From: Sphingomonas sp.
GTDB taxonomy: Bacteria > Pseudomonadota > Alphaproteobacteria > Sphingomonadales > Sphingomonadaceae
Direction of reading: 5' to 3'
Length of the DNA stretch: 64,000 nt
NCBI RefSeq assembly: GCF_024508665.1
Contig: NZ_JANINP010000001.1
Location: 62,001 to 126,000 of the forward strand
Part shown: positions 9,220 to 18,658 of the stretch, piece after piece
Numbering within the stretch: position 1 is the first letter of the stretch
Layout of the letters: each line of letters begins with the position of its first letter
Made by a program: the position numbers and the translations under genes
The notes under the pieces: model-generated
What the model saw: only the letters and a program-made list of their open reading frames with translations
What the model was told of the DNA's origin: nothing
Databases searched by the model: none

Positions 9220-11601
9220 ATGATGTTCCGCCGTGCTCTCGGCCTCGCCGCAGTTGTTTTAGCAATAAGCGGCGGACAGGCCTTCGCTCAGACTGCCGAT
9301 GAAAATCGAGACGCCGACGCGCTGGCCGCGGACATGCGCATTCTCGCCGCCAATCCACTCGACATCGAAGCATTGGTTACCGCCGGCGAATTGACGCTCA
9401 AGATGGGCGACAACACCGCGGCGGCGGGATTTTTCGGTCGCGCCGAAAAGCTCGATCCCCTCAATCCGCGGGTAAAGGCCGGGCTCGGCAGCTTGCTAGT
9501 GCGCGCTGAGCGCCCCGGCGAAGCGCTGCGCCGTTTCCAAGAAGCGGAGGCACGCGGGCTCGACCCGCGTAAATATGCCGGCGATCGCGGCCTGGCTTAC
9601 GATCTGATCGGCGAGCAGGAGCGCGCGCAGCGCGATTACCGCCTGGCGCTGCGGGCGGGCCCCGATGACGAGATAACGCGGCGCTATGCGCTGTCGATGG
9701 GGATTTCGGGACGCAAGAAGGAAGCGCTCGACCTGCTCGACGCGCTGCTTCGCAAGAGCGATCGCGCGGCCTGGCGCGACCGCGCGTTCATCCTGGCGAT
9801 GAGCGGCGACCGTGAAGGTGCGCAGAAGATCGCCAATTCGATGATGTCGCCGGGTCTTGGCGCGGGGCTGGCCCCGTTCTTCGACCGTCTGCCGATGCTA
9901 TCGGCCGCCGACCGCGCCTTCGCGGTCAATTTCGGCGAGTTGCGGGCGACTCCCGAACGCATTGCCGATGCGCGGATGATCCCTGCGCTGCCGCGGCTCG
10001 GGCCCGACCCGACCGCGCCAAAGGTTCTCGCGGTCGTGGAGCAACCCAAGCCGCGTGCGATTGTCCAGGACGACACCAGGAAGCACAAGAAGCGCAAGAA
10101 GGACGAGGACCTCGCGCCCGCGGTGCCCGCGGCCAAGACAGCGCCACCGGTCGAGGTGGCGCTGAACCCGCCGTCCTACGTCCCGCCGCGCGTCGCACCG
10201 ACGCCCGCACCACCGACACCCACGCCGCCGCCATCAGCTGAGCCGTCACCGCGCGTCGTCTACGCCGCGCCGCTTGCCTCGCCCAAGCCCGCGACCGGGC
10301 TGACTCCAGCGCCAACGCCGTTGCCGCCGCCGGTGAAGGTTGCGGAAGCTCCCAAACCGACTCCCGGTCCCACGCCGTCGGCCCCGCTGCCATCTGCGAC
10401 GACGGATGCCGCTCCCCCTCCGGGGCCGTTGCCCGCACCGGTCGTGGTCGCAGCAGCGCCCGCGCCGGCCCTCGGCTTCAGCGCTGCCAGTGCCGATCAT
10501 GGCCTGGCCGACCGTCCGACCGCCGCCGAGGCGGGGATCAGCCCGGCGCCGACCGCGACCTCGCGCGTCAGCGAGGATACCGTGCTCGCCAGGATCATTG
10601 CCGGTATCTCCGTGCCCGGTTCGGAACTCGGGGTCGCGCCGCCTCCGACGCGCGCCGCTCCGCCGCCACCCGCTCCGGCGCCCAAACCAGTCGAAGTGGC
10701 GCCTGAACCCAAGGCGAAGGTGGAGCAACCCAAACCTACGGCCAGGACGCCCGAAGCAAGATCGGCGACCCGCAAGGCGTCGGGTGAAGAAACCGCTGAT
10801 GCTCGTGACGGCAAGTCTGCCAAGGGCCGCAATGGCAAGCCGCTCGCGGATGCGAAGGCGGCAAAGGACGACGCCGATCCGGTTGCGTGTCCTCCGCTGG
10901 CGACGGGCAAGACGACGGCGAGGGGCCGAGCGACGGCAAAGGGCAAATCGACCGCCAAATGCGAAGTCGCGAACACGAAGGGCGGCCGCGATGCCAAGCC
11001 GGACAATGCCGCGCTCGACGACAATGGATGTCCGCCGCCGGCCAAGGGGCGGGCGACGGCGCGCGGCAAGGCGGCGCTGAGAGGGAAGGCTGCGACCAAG
11101 TGCGAGACTGCGGACGCGAAGGGCGCTCGCGACGCCAAGAGCGAAGAGGTCGCGCTCGACAAGAACGGCTGCCCGTTGCCGCCAACCAGAGGCAAAGCGG
11201 GAACGCGAGGCCGGTCCGATCAAGTCGCCACCACCCGCGGCAGAGCCGGCGCGAAGGGCAAGACATCGGCCAAATGCGAGACTGCCGACGCGAAGGGCTC
11301 CAAGGCTGACGCAGCGACCAAAGGCGATCCCGTACGCGTCTGGGTCCAGGTGGCTGGCGGGGCCAACCAGGCTGCGCTCGAAAAGGCCTGGAATGCGCTC
11401 AGGACCAAGGCGCCCGATCTGTTCCGCAACCGCCAGGGATGGTCGACGCCGCTGCGCGCGACCAACCGCGTCCTGACCGGACCGTTCAAGTCCGAGGACG
11501 AGGCGCAGGCCTTCGTCAATCAACTGGCCAAGGCGGGTTTGTCGGGCTTCGTCTTCACCAGCGCCAAAGGGCAGAAGATCGACCGTCTCGGCGGGAAATA
11601 A
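9220..11601 (+). CDS. Secreted TPR and SPOR-domain protein with Cys-containing tandem repeats
   Basis: This large periplasmic or envelope protein of 793 residues probably binds denuded septal peptidoglycan through its C-terminal SPOR domain. A signal peptide (FRRALGLAAVVLAISGGQAFA) is followed by TPR-like helices to about residue 270. Then comes a Pro/Ala-rich stretch, a Lys/Ala/Arg-rich region with three tandem 47-residue repeats, and a SPOR domain (RVWVQVAGGANQAALEKAW onward). Position next to ftsZ and the SPOR fold suggest a role in division or cell-wall remodelling; the exact function is unknown. The start at 9220 gives the cleanest signal peptide; a GTG at 9163 is an upstream alternative. 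Confidence 0.85.
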   Translation: MMFRRALGLAAVVLAISGGQAFAQTADENRDADALAADMRILAANPLDIEALVTAGELTLKMGDNTAAAGFFGRAEKLDPLNPRVKAGLGSLLVRAERPGEALRRFQEAEARGLDPRKYAGDRGLAYDLIGEQERAQRDYRLALRAGPDDEITRRYALSMGISGRKKEALDLLDALLRKSDRAAWRDRAFILAMSGDREGAQKIANSMMSPGLGAGLAPFFDRLPMLSAADRAFAVNFGELRATPERIADARMIPALPRLGPDPTAPKVLAVVEQPKPRAIVQDDTRKHKKRKKDEDLAPAVPAAKTAPPVEVALNPPSYVPPRVAPTPAPPTPTPPPSAEPSPRVVYAAPLASPKPATGLTPAPTPLPPPVKVAEAPKPTPGPTPSAPLPSATTDAAPPPGPLPAPVVVAAAPAPALGFSAASADHGLADRPTAAEAGISPAPTATSRVSEDTVLARIIAGISVPGSELGVAPPPTRAAPPPPAPAPKPVEVAPEPKAKVEQPKPTARTPEARSATRKASGEETADARDGKSAKGRNGKPLADAKAAKDDADPVACPPLATGKTTARGRATAKGKSTAKCEVANTKGGRDAKPDNAALDDNGCPPPAKGRATARGKAALRGKAATKCETADAKGARDAKSEEVALDKNGCPLPPTRGKAGTRGRSDQVATTRGRAGAKGKTSAKCETADAKGSKADAATKGDPVRVWVQVAGGANQAALEKAWNALRTKAPDLFRNRQGWSTPLRATNRVLTGPFKSEDEAQAFVNQLAKAGLSGFVFTSAKGQKIDRLGGK
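10888..11310 (+). repeat. In-frame tandem repeats, period 141 bp (47 codons), three units
   Basis: Inside the SPOR protein, Cys codons that begin each unit lie at 10888, 11029 and 11170, exactly 141 bases apart. Each unit reads CPP/CPL, then a Gly/Lys/Arg/Thr-rich stretch, then KCE(T/V)A(D/N)(A/T)KG. The two cysteines are 24 residues apart in units 1 and 2 and 35 apart in unit 3, which carries an 11-residue expansion. Confidence 0.85.
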
Positions 11602-11609
11602 CGATATTG

Positions 11610-11640
11610 CGTCATCCCGGCGGACGCCGGGAGCGCTGGC
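11610..11640. repeat. Short palindromic repeat, family D fragment
   Basis: GTCATCCCGGCGGACGCCGGGA lies just after the SPOR gene stop. It is a short fragment of the GTCAYCCCGG...CCGGGRTGAC type of repeat also seen at 21245, 24189 and 60610. No other feature is seen in the 140-base gap to the dGTPase gene. Confidence 0.55.
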
Positions 11641-11741
11641 CCTATTGCGCCTTCGCCAGCGGCCCGGTCTTCGCCGAGGCGACGACTTGATCGCAAGTAT
11701 CGGTTAGATTTCCCGGACTGCCGCCGCTACACGCGAGCGCG

Positions 11742-12911
11742 ATGACCAGGATGCCCGCACCTTATGCTTCGCACCCCGAAGACAGCCGCGGGCGCCTCTA
11801 TCCGGAACCGGAAACCACCACGCGGGGGCCGCGCGATGCATTTCAGCGCGACCGGGACCGCATCATCCATTCGATCAGCTTCCGCCGTCTACGGCACAAG
11901 ACCCAGGTCTTCCTTGCGCCCGATGGCGATCATTTCCGCGTCCGCCTGACGCATAGCCTGGAAGTCGCGCAGATCGGCCGCACCGTCGCGCGCGCGCTCG
12001 GCCTCAACGAAGACCTCACCGAAGCTTTGTGCCTGGCGCACGATATCGGTCACCCGCCTTTCGGCCATGCCGGCGAGGATGCGCTGCAGGCCGCGCTCAA
12101 CGACCGCGGCGGGTTCGACCATAACGGTAATACGCTGCGCACGCTGACCGAGATCGACAGTCCCTATCCGCGGTTCCCCGGCCTCAACCTGACGTGGGAG
12201 ACGCTGGAGGGACTCGCCAAGCACAATGGCCCGATCATCGAGCCGCAATGGGCACTGGCCCGCGCCGACGAGCAATTTCCGCTCGAGCTCGCAAACTGGC
12301 CGAGCCTGGAAGCGCAAGTCGCGGCGATCGCCGACGATATCGCCTATGACAATCACGACATCGACGACGGGTTGCGGGCCGGGTTGCTGAGCCTCGATCA
12401 ACTACTCGACCTGCCGATGATCGCCGCGCGCTGGGACGAATGCCGCGTGCGGTTCGCGGATGTGCCCCAGGATCGGCTGGTCGGGGAGCTGATCCGCGGC
12501 CAGATCGGCGGGATGGTCATGGACCTGATCGAAACCAGCCGTGTTGCGATCGCAGATGCGCGGGTGACGTCGGCGGATGATGCGCGCGATGCGGGCAGGG
12601 CGCTGATCCAATTCTCCGAGCGGATGCGCGACGACGAGCGCGACCTGAAGCAGTTCATGTACGCTAACCTGTATCACCATCCCCGCCAATTGGCGGCGGC
12701 GGAAGCGGCGCGGCACGTCGTCGCCGGACTGTTCGCGGCCTATCATGCCGACCCCTCGCTGATGCCGAGCGATTGGGCGGCGCGGCTACCGGCCGACGAA
12801 CCCTGGCTCAGCCGCCACATCGCCGATTTCATCGCCGGCATGACCGATCGCTACGCAATCGCGCGCTATCGGGAAGTGGTCGGGCCGATCGATTTGCCTG
12901 ATGGGTTTTAG
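11742..12911 (+). CDS. dgt: Deoxyguanosinetriphosphate triphosphohydrolase-like protein
   Basis: This is an HD-domain phosphohydrolase that removes triphosphate from dGTP or related dNTPs. HD metal ligands are visible in RLTHSLEVAQIGR and AHDIGHPPFGHAGE, and the second-half ligand in AIADDIAYDNHDIDDGLRAG. The N-terminal RDRDRIIHSISFRRLRHKTQVF is the family signature. At 389 residues it is the short dGTPase-like type common in alphaproteobacteria. A 9-bp hairpin (12900-12922) encloses the stop codon in its loop. It has no poly-T tail, so it is not a clear terminator. Confidence 0.93.
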   Translation: MTRMPAPYASHPEDSRGRLYPEPETTTRGPRDAFQRDRDRIIHSISFRRLRHKTQVFLAPDGDHFRVRLTHSLEVAQIGRTVARALGLNEDLTEALCLAHDIGHPPFGHAGEDALQAALNDRGGFDHNGNTLRTLTEIDSPYPRFPGLNLTWETLEGLAKHNGPIIEPQWALARADEQFPLELANWPSLEAQVAAIADDIAYDNHDIDDGLRAGLLSLDQLLDLPMIAARWDECRVRFADVPQDRLVGELIRGQIGGMVMDLIETSRVAIADARVTSADDARDAGRALIQFSERMRDDERDLKQFMYANLYHHPRQLAAAEAARHVVAGLFAAYHADPSLMPSDWAARLPADEPWLSRHIADFIAGMTDRYAIARYREVVGPIDLPDGF

Positions 12912-13017
12912 GCAAACCCATCAACGCGAAGGGAATATTCAACTGACGCGTTATGCTCAGGATAGTTGTGCGACACCCGGCGGTTAGACTGCGGGTGCGA
13001 ACAGGAGTGACGCGTCG

Positions 13018-14580
13018 ATGGCGGCGACCGATGCCAGCATTGCGCTCAATCGCTTCGGGCTGGGTGCCCGGCCCGATGAGAGCATTCCCGACAATCCCAA
13101 GGCCTGGCTGAAGCGCCAGATCGAGGCGTTCGATCCGAAGCCCCCGGCGCTAGCGTCGGTCCCGCCGCGTGCCGAGGTAGCGGGCGAACTCGCCGATTTC
13201 TACGAGCAGCAGCGTCAATTGCGGCAGATGGGCCTAGGCCGCCGCCAGCAACGCGCCGCGGCGCCGATGCCACCGGGGACGTCCGGCATGGCACAACCGG
13301 ACGCGCCAATGGACATGGCGATGCGTCCCGGCGCGTCAGTCATCCCGCCCGGCACGCCCGAGCCCGGCGCCAAGCCCGAGGCGGACGACCCGCTCAAGGA
13401 AGCGCGGCGCTATGTCGGAAAACAGGTGCGCGACGATTATGCGGTTGCCGTAGGCGCGCGCGTCGCCGCGGCGATCACCAGCAACGCGCCGTTCGCCGAT
13501 CGCCTGACGCATTTCTGGGCCAATCATTTCGCGGTGTCCGCAGACAAGCTCCAGGTGATCGGCCTGTCGGGCCTGCTCGAGTTCGAGGCGATCAGGCCGA
13601 ATCTGACCCGCACGTTCGGCGACATGCTCAATGCCGTCGAGCGCCATCCGGCGATGCTGCTCTATCTCGACCAGGCGGTGTCGGTCGGCCCCAATTCCAT
13701 GGCGGGCCGGTTCGCCGCACGGCGCCCCCGCCCGAACGGCCGAAAGCTTGGCCTCAACGAGAATCTCGCGCGTGAGATCATGGAGTTGCACACGCTGGGC
13801 GTGCGCAGCGGCTATACCCAGGCCGATGTCACCGAATTCGCACGCGCGCTGACCGGCTGGACGGTGGCGGGGATCGGCCGCGGGCCGGGCGCGAGGATGG
13901 CCGGTACCGACGGCACGCCGGGCGACTTCGTGTTTTCCGAGCGCCTGCACGAACCCGGCGAGCGCACCATCATCGGACGCAAATATGGGCAGGACGGCGA
14001 GAAGCAGGCGCAAGCCGTACTCGATACGCTGGCGACCAGTCCGGCGACGGCGCTGCACATCGCGACAAAGCTGGCGCGCCACTTTGCTGGCGACACGCCA
14101 CCGCCTGTGCTCGTCCAGCGGCTCCAGGCGAGCTTCCTCAAAACCGGCGGCGACCTGCCCAGCCTGTACCATGTACTGGTCGACAGCCCCGAATGCTGGG
14201 TGCCGCAACCGGTCAAGTTCAAGTCGCCCTGGGAATGGACGGTGTCGGCCTATCGCGCGCTCGGCATGACGCAGGTCCAGCCGCTTGCCGCGGTCGGCCT
14301 GCTCAACCAGCTCGGCCAGCCGGCCTGGAAGCCGGGATCGCCTGCCGGCTATGACGATATCGCCGCGAGCTGGGCAGGGCCCGATGCCCTGGTTCGCCGG
14401 GTCGAGGCGTCGGAGCGATTCGCCACCCGCGCCGCGGCGCAGATCGATGCGCGCGCGATCGCGCCCAAGCTGTTCCCCGGGGCGCTGTCACCCGCTACAG
14501 GACAGGCCTTGGCCCGTGCCGAAAGTCCGGGCCAGGCGCTCGCCTTGCTGCTCGTCTCTCCCGAAATGCTGCGGAGGTAA
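13018..14580 (+). CDS. DUF1800 family protein
   Basis: A 520-residue member of the DUF1800 family, which is regularly found with a DUF1501 partner. Family motifs include RFGLGARPDE near the N-terminus, DRLTHFWANHF, LNENLAREIMELHTLGV and FARALTGWT. Its biochemical role is not established; members are often proposed to be exported or surface-associated. The internal Met/Pro-rich stretch around residues 85-115 looks like a disordered insertion. The next gene begins one base after its stop, so the pair is co-transcribed. Confidence 0.88.
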   Translation: MAATDASIALNRFGLGARPDESIPDNPKAWLKRQIEAFDPKPPALASVPPRAEVAGELADFYEQQRQLRQMGLGRRQQRAAAPMPPGTSGMAQPDAPMDMAMRPGASVIPPGTPEPGAKPEADDPLKEARRYVGKQVRDDYAVAVGARVAAAITSNAPFADRLTHFWANHFAVSADKLQVIGLSGLLEFEAIRPNLTRTFGDMLNAVERHPAMLLYLDQAVSVGPNSMAGRFAARRPRPNGRKLGLNENLAREIMELHTLGVRSGYTQADVTEFARALTGWTVAGIGRGPGARMAGTDGTPGDFVFSERLHEPGERTIIGRKYGQDGEKQAQAVLDTLATSPATALHIATKLARHFAGDTPPPVLVQRLQASFLKTGGDLPSLYHVLVDSPECWVPQPVKFKSPWEWTVSAYRALGMTQVQPLAAVGLLNQLGQPAWKPGSPAGYDDIAASWAGPDALVRRVEASERFATRAAAQIDARAIAPKLFPGALSPATGQALARAESPGQALALLLVSPEMLRR

Positions 14581-14581
14581 T

Positions 14582-15733
14582 ATGTACGATCGCCGCTCCT
14601 TCCTGATCGGTTCTGCGGGCGCCGCCGCGCTTGCGCTGGCGCCGCGCATGGCCTTCGCCAAGGCGGAGACCGACCGCCGCTTCGTCTTCATCATCCAGCG
14701 CGGCGCGGCGGACGGGCTCGGCACGATCGGCGCGGTCGGCGATCCGGCCTTTGCCGGTGCTCGCGGTCAGCTTGCCGAAGATTTCGCGACCGGCAAGAAG
14801 CTCGATTCGATGTTCGCGCTGCATCCGGCGATGACCTCGCTCGCCGGCATGTACGACGCAAAGGAAGCGCTGTTCGCCCACGCCGTGGCCTCGCCCTATC
14901 GCGATCGCTCGCATTTCGATGGCCAGAACGTGCTCGAAAGCGGCGGGACCGGTGCGTACCAGGTCAAGGACGGCTGGATGAACCGCATGCTCGGCGTCAT
15001 CCCGTCGGGCGAAGCCAAGGCGATCGCGATCTCCGCGACGATCCCGCTCGCGATGCGTGGGGCGCATGAGGTGACCAGCTACGCGCCGTCCGCGCTGCCC
15101 CAGGCATCCGACGACCTGCTGATGCGTGTCGCCGCGCTCTATCAGGGCGATAGCCAGCTCCATGGGTTGTGGAGCGAAGCGATGGACACACGCCAGCTGA
15201 CCGGCGACCTCGCCGATGTCAGCGTCAAGAACGCGGCGGCGACCGGCCAGCTCGCGGCGCGGTTGCTGGCGCCCACCAACGGCGCGCGGATCGCCATGAT
15301 CGAGACCGGGGGCTGGGACACCCATGCCGGCCAGCGCGGCCGGCTGGCGGCGCAGCTCAAAGGGCTCGACGCCATGTTCGCGAGCCTGAAGGCCGGCATG
15401 GGGCCGGCATGGAACGACACGATGATCCTGGTCGCGACCGAATTCGGCCGCACCGTCGCGGTCAACGGTACCGGCGGCACCGATCACGGCACCGGCTCGG
15501 CGACGATGCTGGTCGGCGGCGCGGTCAAAGGTGGACGCGTGGTCGCCGACTGGCCGGGGCTGGGACAGGCTGCTCTGTTCGAGGGCCGCGACCTGAAGCC
15601 GACGCTCGGCCTCGACCAGTTCGTCGCCGGCGCGGTCGCCGGGCATTATCAGGTCGAGCCGGGCAGGGTGATGGCGACCTTGTTCCCGGACACGAAAGGT
15701 GCGGCGCCGGTCAGCGGGCTATCGTTGGCGTGA
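14582..15733 (+). CDS. DUF1501 family protein, Tat-exported
   Basis: A 383-residue DUF1501 protein, related to the alkaline phosphatase/sulfatase fold. The N-terminus MYDRRSFLIGSAGAAAL is a twin-arginine signal with cleavage near PRMAFA. Later motifs ETGGWDTHAGQ, ILVATEFGRTVAVNG and GGTDHGTGSATM match the family. It follows the DUF1800 gene directly, the usual arrangement, which suggests a joint role in the envelope. The last 23 bases overlap the 3' end of the convergent LysR gene. Confidence 0.9.
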   Translation: MYDRRSFLIGSAGAAALALAPRMAFAKAETDRRFVFIIQRGAADGLGTIGAVGDPAFAGARGQLAEDFATGKKLDSMFALHPAMTSLAGMYDAKEALFAHAVASPYRDRSHFDGQNVLESGGTGAYQVKDGWMNRMLGVIPSGEAKAIAISATIPLAMRGAHEVTSYAPSALPQASDDLLMRVAALYQGDSQLHGLWSEAMDTRQLTGDLADVSVKNAAATGQLAARLLAPTNGARIAMIETGGWDTHAGQRGRLAAQLKGLDAMFASLKAGMGPAWNDTMILVATEFGRTVAVNGTGGTDHGTGSATMLVGGAVKGGRVVADWPGLGQAALFEGRDLKPTLGLDQFVAGAVAGHYQVEPGRVMATLFPDTKGAAPVSGLSLA

Positions 15734-16676
15734 TTTCCTCCGCGACCAGGGCGGCCGCCGGGCGGGATTCAGCCCGGGCCGAACGGTCCCAATAAGGCGG
15801 GTTGCCGAAGGCGCGGCGCAGGCTGTCGGTCATCGCTATGATCTTGGCGGATGGCGTGCGGGCCAGCGGATAGCAGATGTAGAGTTCGGCGCCTTCGGCC
15901 GCGGCACCGACATCGACATGGACGAGCGATCCGTCGGCCAGTTCGGCATGGACGAAGAAGTCGGGGAGCAGGGTGATACCCAGCCCGGCCAATGCCGCGT
16001 CGCGCATGATCAGGCCATTGTTGACGCGCATCACGCTGCACGGCCTGATCACGGTCCAGCCTTCCGGCCCATCGAACCGCCAATCCGCTTCGCGATTGGT
16101 ATAGACGATGCCCTTATGCGCGTTGAGGCAGGCCAGCGAATGCGGCGTCCCGTTGCGCGCGAGATAATCGGGCGACGCGACCAGGATCCTCCGCGTCGTC
16201 GCCAATCGCTTGGCGACCAGCCGGCTGTCCGCCACCGGGCCATGGCGAATCACCGCATCGAACCCGTCGGCCGCAGCATCGACGAAGCGGTCGTCGAGGT
16301 CGAGCGTGAGTTCCAGGCCAGGATGCTCGGCGAGAAAGCCGTATAAAGCCGGTCCCAAATGCAGCACGCCAAAGCTGACGGGGGCCGACAATTTCAGCGT
16401 GCCGGCCAGCGTGTCGCGCCGCTCGGCGATTTCCGACTGCGCTTCCCGCGCTTCGAACAGGATCCGCTGGGCGCGGGGCAGAAAGCTGTCGCCGTCCTCG
16501 GTCAGCGACAGTTTGCGCGTGGTGCGTTGGACCAGCCGGACGCCCAATGTTCGCTCGAGTTCGGTCAGCCGCTCGCTGACCACCGACTTGGCATGTCCCA
16601 ATTGTCGGGCAGCCTCGCTGATCGATCCGGATTCGGCGGTGGCGACGAACGCTGCGATGCCGTCCATCTTGATCAT
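15711..16676 (-). CDS. LysR family transcriptional regulator
   Basis: A 321-residue LysR-type regulator. The N-terminal winged helix-turn-helix reads DGIAAFVATAESGSISEAAR and RLTELERTLGVRLVQRTTRK, and the C-terminal part is a periplasmic-binding-protein-like effector domain. It belongs to the CrgA/DsdC-like subgroup by overall pattern. It is divergent from the alpha/beta hydrolase at 16785 and may regulate it. The intergenic region contains the palindromes CCGAATTCGG (16696-16705) and CCGGCTAGTCCGG (16712-16724). The C-terminal end overlaps the DUF1501 gene by 23 bases, tail to tail. Confidence 0.92.
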   Translation of the reverse strand: MIKMDGIAAFVATAESGSISEAARQLGHAKSVVSERLTELERTLGVRLVQRTTRKLSLTEDGDSFLPRAQRILFEAREAQSEIAERRDTLAGTLKLSAPVSFGVLHLGPALYGFLAEHPGLELTLDLDDRFVDAAADGFDAVIRHGPVADSRLVAKRLATTRRILVASPDYLARNGTPHSLACLNAHKGIVYTNREADWRFDGPEGWTVIRPCSVMRVNNGLIMRDAALAGLGITLLPDFFVHAELADGSLVHVDVGAAAEGAELYICYPLARTPSAKIIAMTDSLRRAFGNPPYWDRSARAESRPAAALVAEEITPTIAR

Positions 16677-16784
16677 CGTTCGATCCTTCCGAAAACCGAA
16701 TTCGGCATTGGCCGGCTAGTCCGGACGATGCATCGCGCGCACCTTCCTGTCGATAGCGTCACGACGCGCAACGGGGATATCGCC

Positions 16785-17699
16785 ATGCTTCGCTCAGCCC
16801 TTATCGCATTAAGCCTGCTCGCCGCGGCGCCGGCGGCGGCACAAGTCCAGCCTTTTCCGGCTTCGTTCGTCGAACGCGACATCCCAACCAACGGCACGAC
16901 GCTGCACGTCCGCGTCGGCGGCAAGGGGCCCGCCGTGGTGCTGCTGCACGGTTACGGCGAGACCGGCGACATGTGGGCGCCGCTGGCCGCCGACCTGATG
17001 CGTGATCATACCGTCATCGTCCCCGACCTGCGCGGAATGGGCCTTTCGGCCCACCCGGCCGGCGGCTACGACAAGAAGACCCAGGGCCAGGATATTGCCG
17101 GCATTCTCGATGCCTTGAAGATCGACAAGGTCGACCTCGTTACGCACGATATCGGCAATATGGTCGGCTATGCCTTCACCGCCGAACATCGTGATCGCGT
17201 GAAGAAGTTCGTGCTGATGGACGCGCCGATCCCGGGCATCGGACCGTGGGAAGAGATATTGAAGAACCCGCTGCTTTGGCACTTCCGTTTCGGCGGACCT
17301 GACATGGAGCGGTTGGTCGCCGGACGCGAACGCATTTATCTCGATCGTTTCTGGAACGAATTCTCCGCCACGCCGGCCAAGTTCAGCGAGCAGTCGCGCG
17401 AGCATTATGCGAAACTCTATGCGCTGCCCGGCGCGATGCACTCGGGCTTCTCGCAATTCGCGGCGTTCGATCAGGACGCGATCGACGACAAGGCGTTCCT
17501 CGCCGAGGGCAAGCTGACCATGCCGATCCTGGCGGTCGGCGGCGACAAGTCGTTCGGCACGACCATGGCGACGGTGATGCGCGCCACGGCAACCAACGTC
17601 ACAGGTGCTGTCGTCGCCAATTCCGGCCATTGGCTGATGGAGGAGCAGCCAGACGCGACCGTAAAGCTGGTCCGTCAGTTCCTGGACGCGGGGAAGTAA
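16785..17699 (+). CDS. Exported alpha/beta hydrolase, epoxide hydrolase-like
   Basis: A 304-residue alpha/beta hydrolase with a signal peptide (LRSALIALSLLAAAPAAAQ). The oxyanion region is VVLLHGYGETGDMW. The nucleophile elbow is THDIGNM, so the nucleophile is aspartate as in epoxide hydrolases and haloacid dehalogenases, not serine. The catalytic His is in NSGHWLMEEQP. Substrate is unknown. Divergent orientation from a LysR gene suggests inducible expression. An ATG at 16728 would add 19 residues but spoil the signal peptide. Confidence 0.9.
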   Translation: MLRSALIALSLLAAAPAAAQVQPFPASFVERDIPTNGTTLHVRVGGKGPAVVLLHGYGETGDMWAPLAADLMRDHTVIVPDLRGMGLSAHPAGGYDKKTQGQDIAGILDALKIDKVDLVTHDIGNMVGYAFTAEHRDRVKKFVLMDAPIPGIGPWEEILKNPLLWHFRFGGPDMERLVAGRERIYLDRFWNEFSATPAKFSEQSREHYAKLYALPGAMHSGFSQFAAFDQDAIDDKAFLAEGKLTMPILAVGGDKSFGTTMATVMRATATNVTGAVVANSGHWLMEEQPDATVKLVRQFLDAGK

Positions 17700-17715
17700 G
17701 CTCGATCCGGGACGA

Positions 17716-18525
17716 TCAAGCGGGCTTGCGCGCCATGCCGACGAACGCGGTCGACCGGATTCCTTCGGGCGGCAGCTTCATCGCCAGCGCGGCGGCTTCC
17801 TCCGAAAATGCGGTGCGCTGTTGCTCGTCGAGATCGCGCCACAAAGGCGACCAACCGAAGGCGAGCTTGGCATTGTCGCGAAACCATTCGACTGGTTGCG
17901 CCGGCCAAGGGTGTTCGACCGCGTGGACCGCTTGCGGTTCGAGACCGACCTCGCGGAACGCCTGGTCAAGCAACGCCGGCGAATTGAACAGCCGCGCCAT
18001 CGGCGTCGGGATGGGGCGGTCGGGAAACAGGCGCCGCGCCGCCTCCTGAAACAATATCGCCGGACCGGCACCGCCGGCATTCTCCCACACCGCGATCACC
18101 GCCAGCCCGCCCGGCCGCAGCACGCGGGCGATCTCCGCGAAACCCGCGATCGGGTCCGGAAACATGAATACCCCGAACATCGAGAAAGCGGCATGGAAGC
18201 TCGCATCGGCAAAATCGAGCTTTTGGCCATCCATCACCATGGCGTGATTTCCGGGACGGATAGTAGCGGCCCGTTCCTGTGCCAGGCGAACCATGGCGGG
18301 CGAAAAATCGATGCCGATCGCATCGGCGCCGCCCTTCACAGCGATCGCCAGCAACGCACCCGCTCCCGTTGCGACGTCCAGCACGCGAGCGCCCTGAGGC
18401 AGGTCGGCATCCTGCCATGCCGCTTCGCAATAGAGGCTGGTCAGGCGATCGGCCTCGTCCGCATAGCGCTCTGCGAGCGAATCCCAGTGCGCCGGGTCGT
18501 TGATAGCTAGGGGAGGAGCGGTCAT
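17716..18525 (-). CDS. Class I SAM-dependent methyltransferase
   Basis: A 269-residue methyltransferase of the UbiE/Methyltransf_11 type. Motif I is VLDVATGAGALLAIAV with the acidic GIDFSPAM after it, then FHAAFSMFGVFMFPDP and RVLRPGGLAVIAVWE. The substrate cannot be inferred. The start at 18525 has a good upstream GGAGGAGCG-like purine stretch only on the opposite strand, so the start is based on the family N-terminus (DPAHWDSLAERYADEADRLT) rather than on a ribosome site. It converges with the hydrolase and diverges from argS. Confidence 0.85.
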   Translation of the reverse strand: MTAPPLAINDPAHWDSLAERYADEADRLTSLYCEAAWQDADLPQGARVLDVATGAGALLAIAVKGGADAIGIDFSPAMVRLAQERAATIRPGNHAMVMDGQKLDFADASFHAAFSMFGVFMFPDPIAGFAEIARVLRPGGLAVIAVWENAGGAGPAILFQEAARRLFPDRPIPTPMARLFNSPALLDQAFREVGLEPQAVHAVEHPWPAQPVEWFRDNAKLAFGWSPLWRDLDEQQRTAFSEEAAALAMKLPPEGIRSTAFVGMARKPA

Positions 18526-18658
18526 GTCGCGTCGGATAATGATACAACGTAACATCGTCAATGCGGTTCGTATTGAATGCGATGGCTGGCATCACAAATT
18601 TGAGTGTCGCGCGCGCTTGGTCTAAGGGCGCGCCTTCTCCTTATCGTTGGACCCCGGA

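Noticed and set aside
10888..11310. Regularly spaced repeats considered as a CRISPR array
   Set aside because: The repeats are in frame within a protein gene, diverge like coding repeats and have no unique spacers.
12900..12922. 9-bp hairpin at the end of the dGTPase gene as a terminator
   Set aside because: No T run follows and the stop codon lies in the loop; it may be chance.
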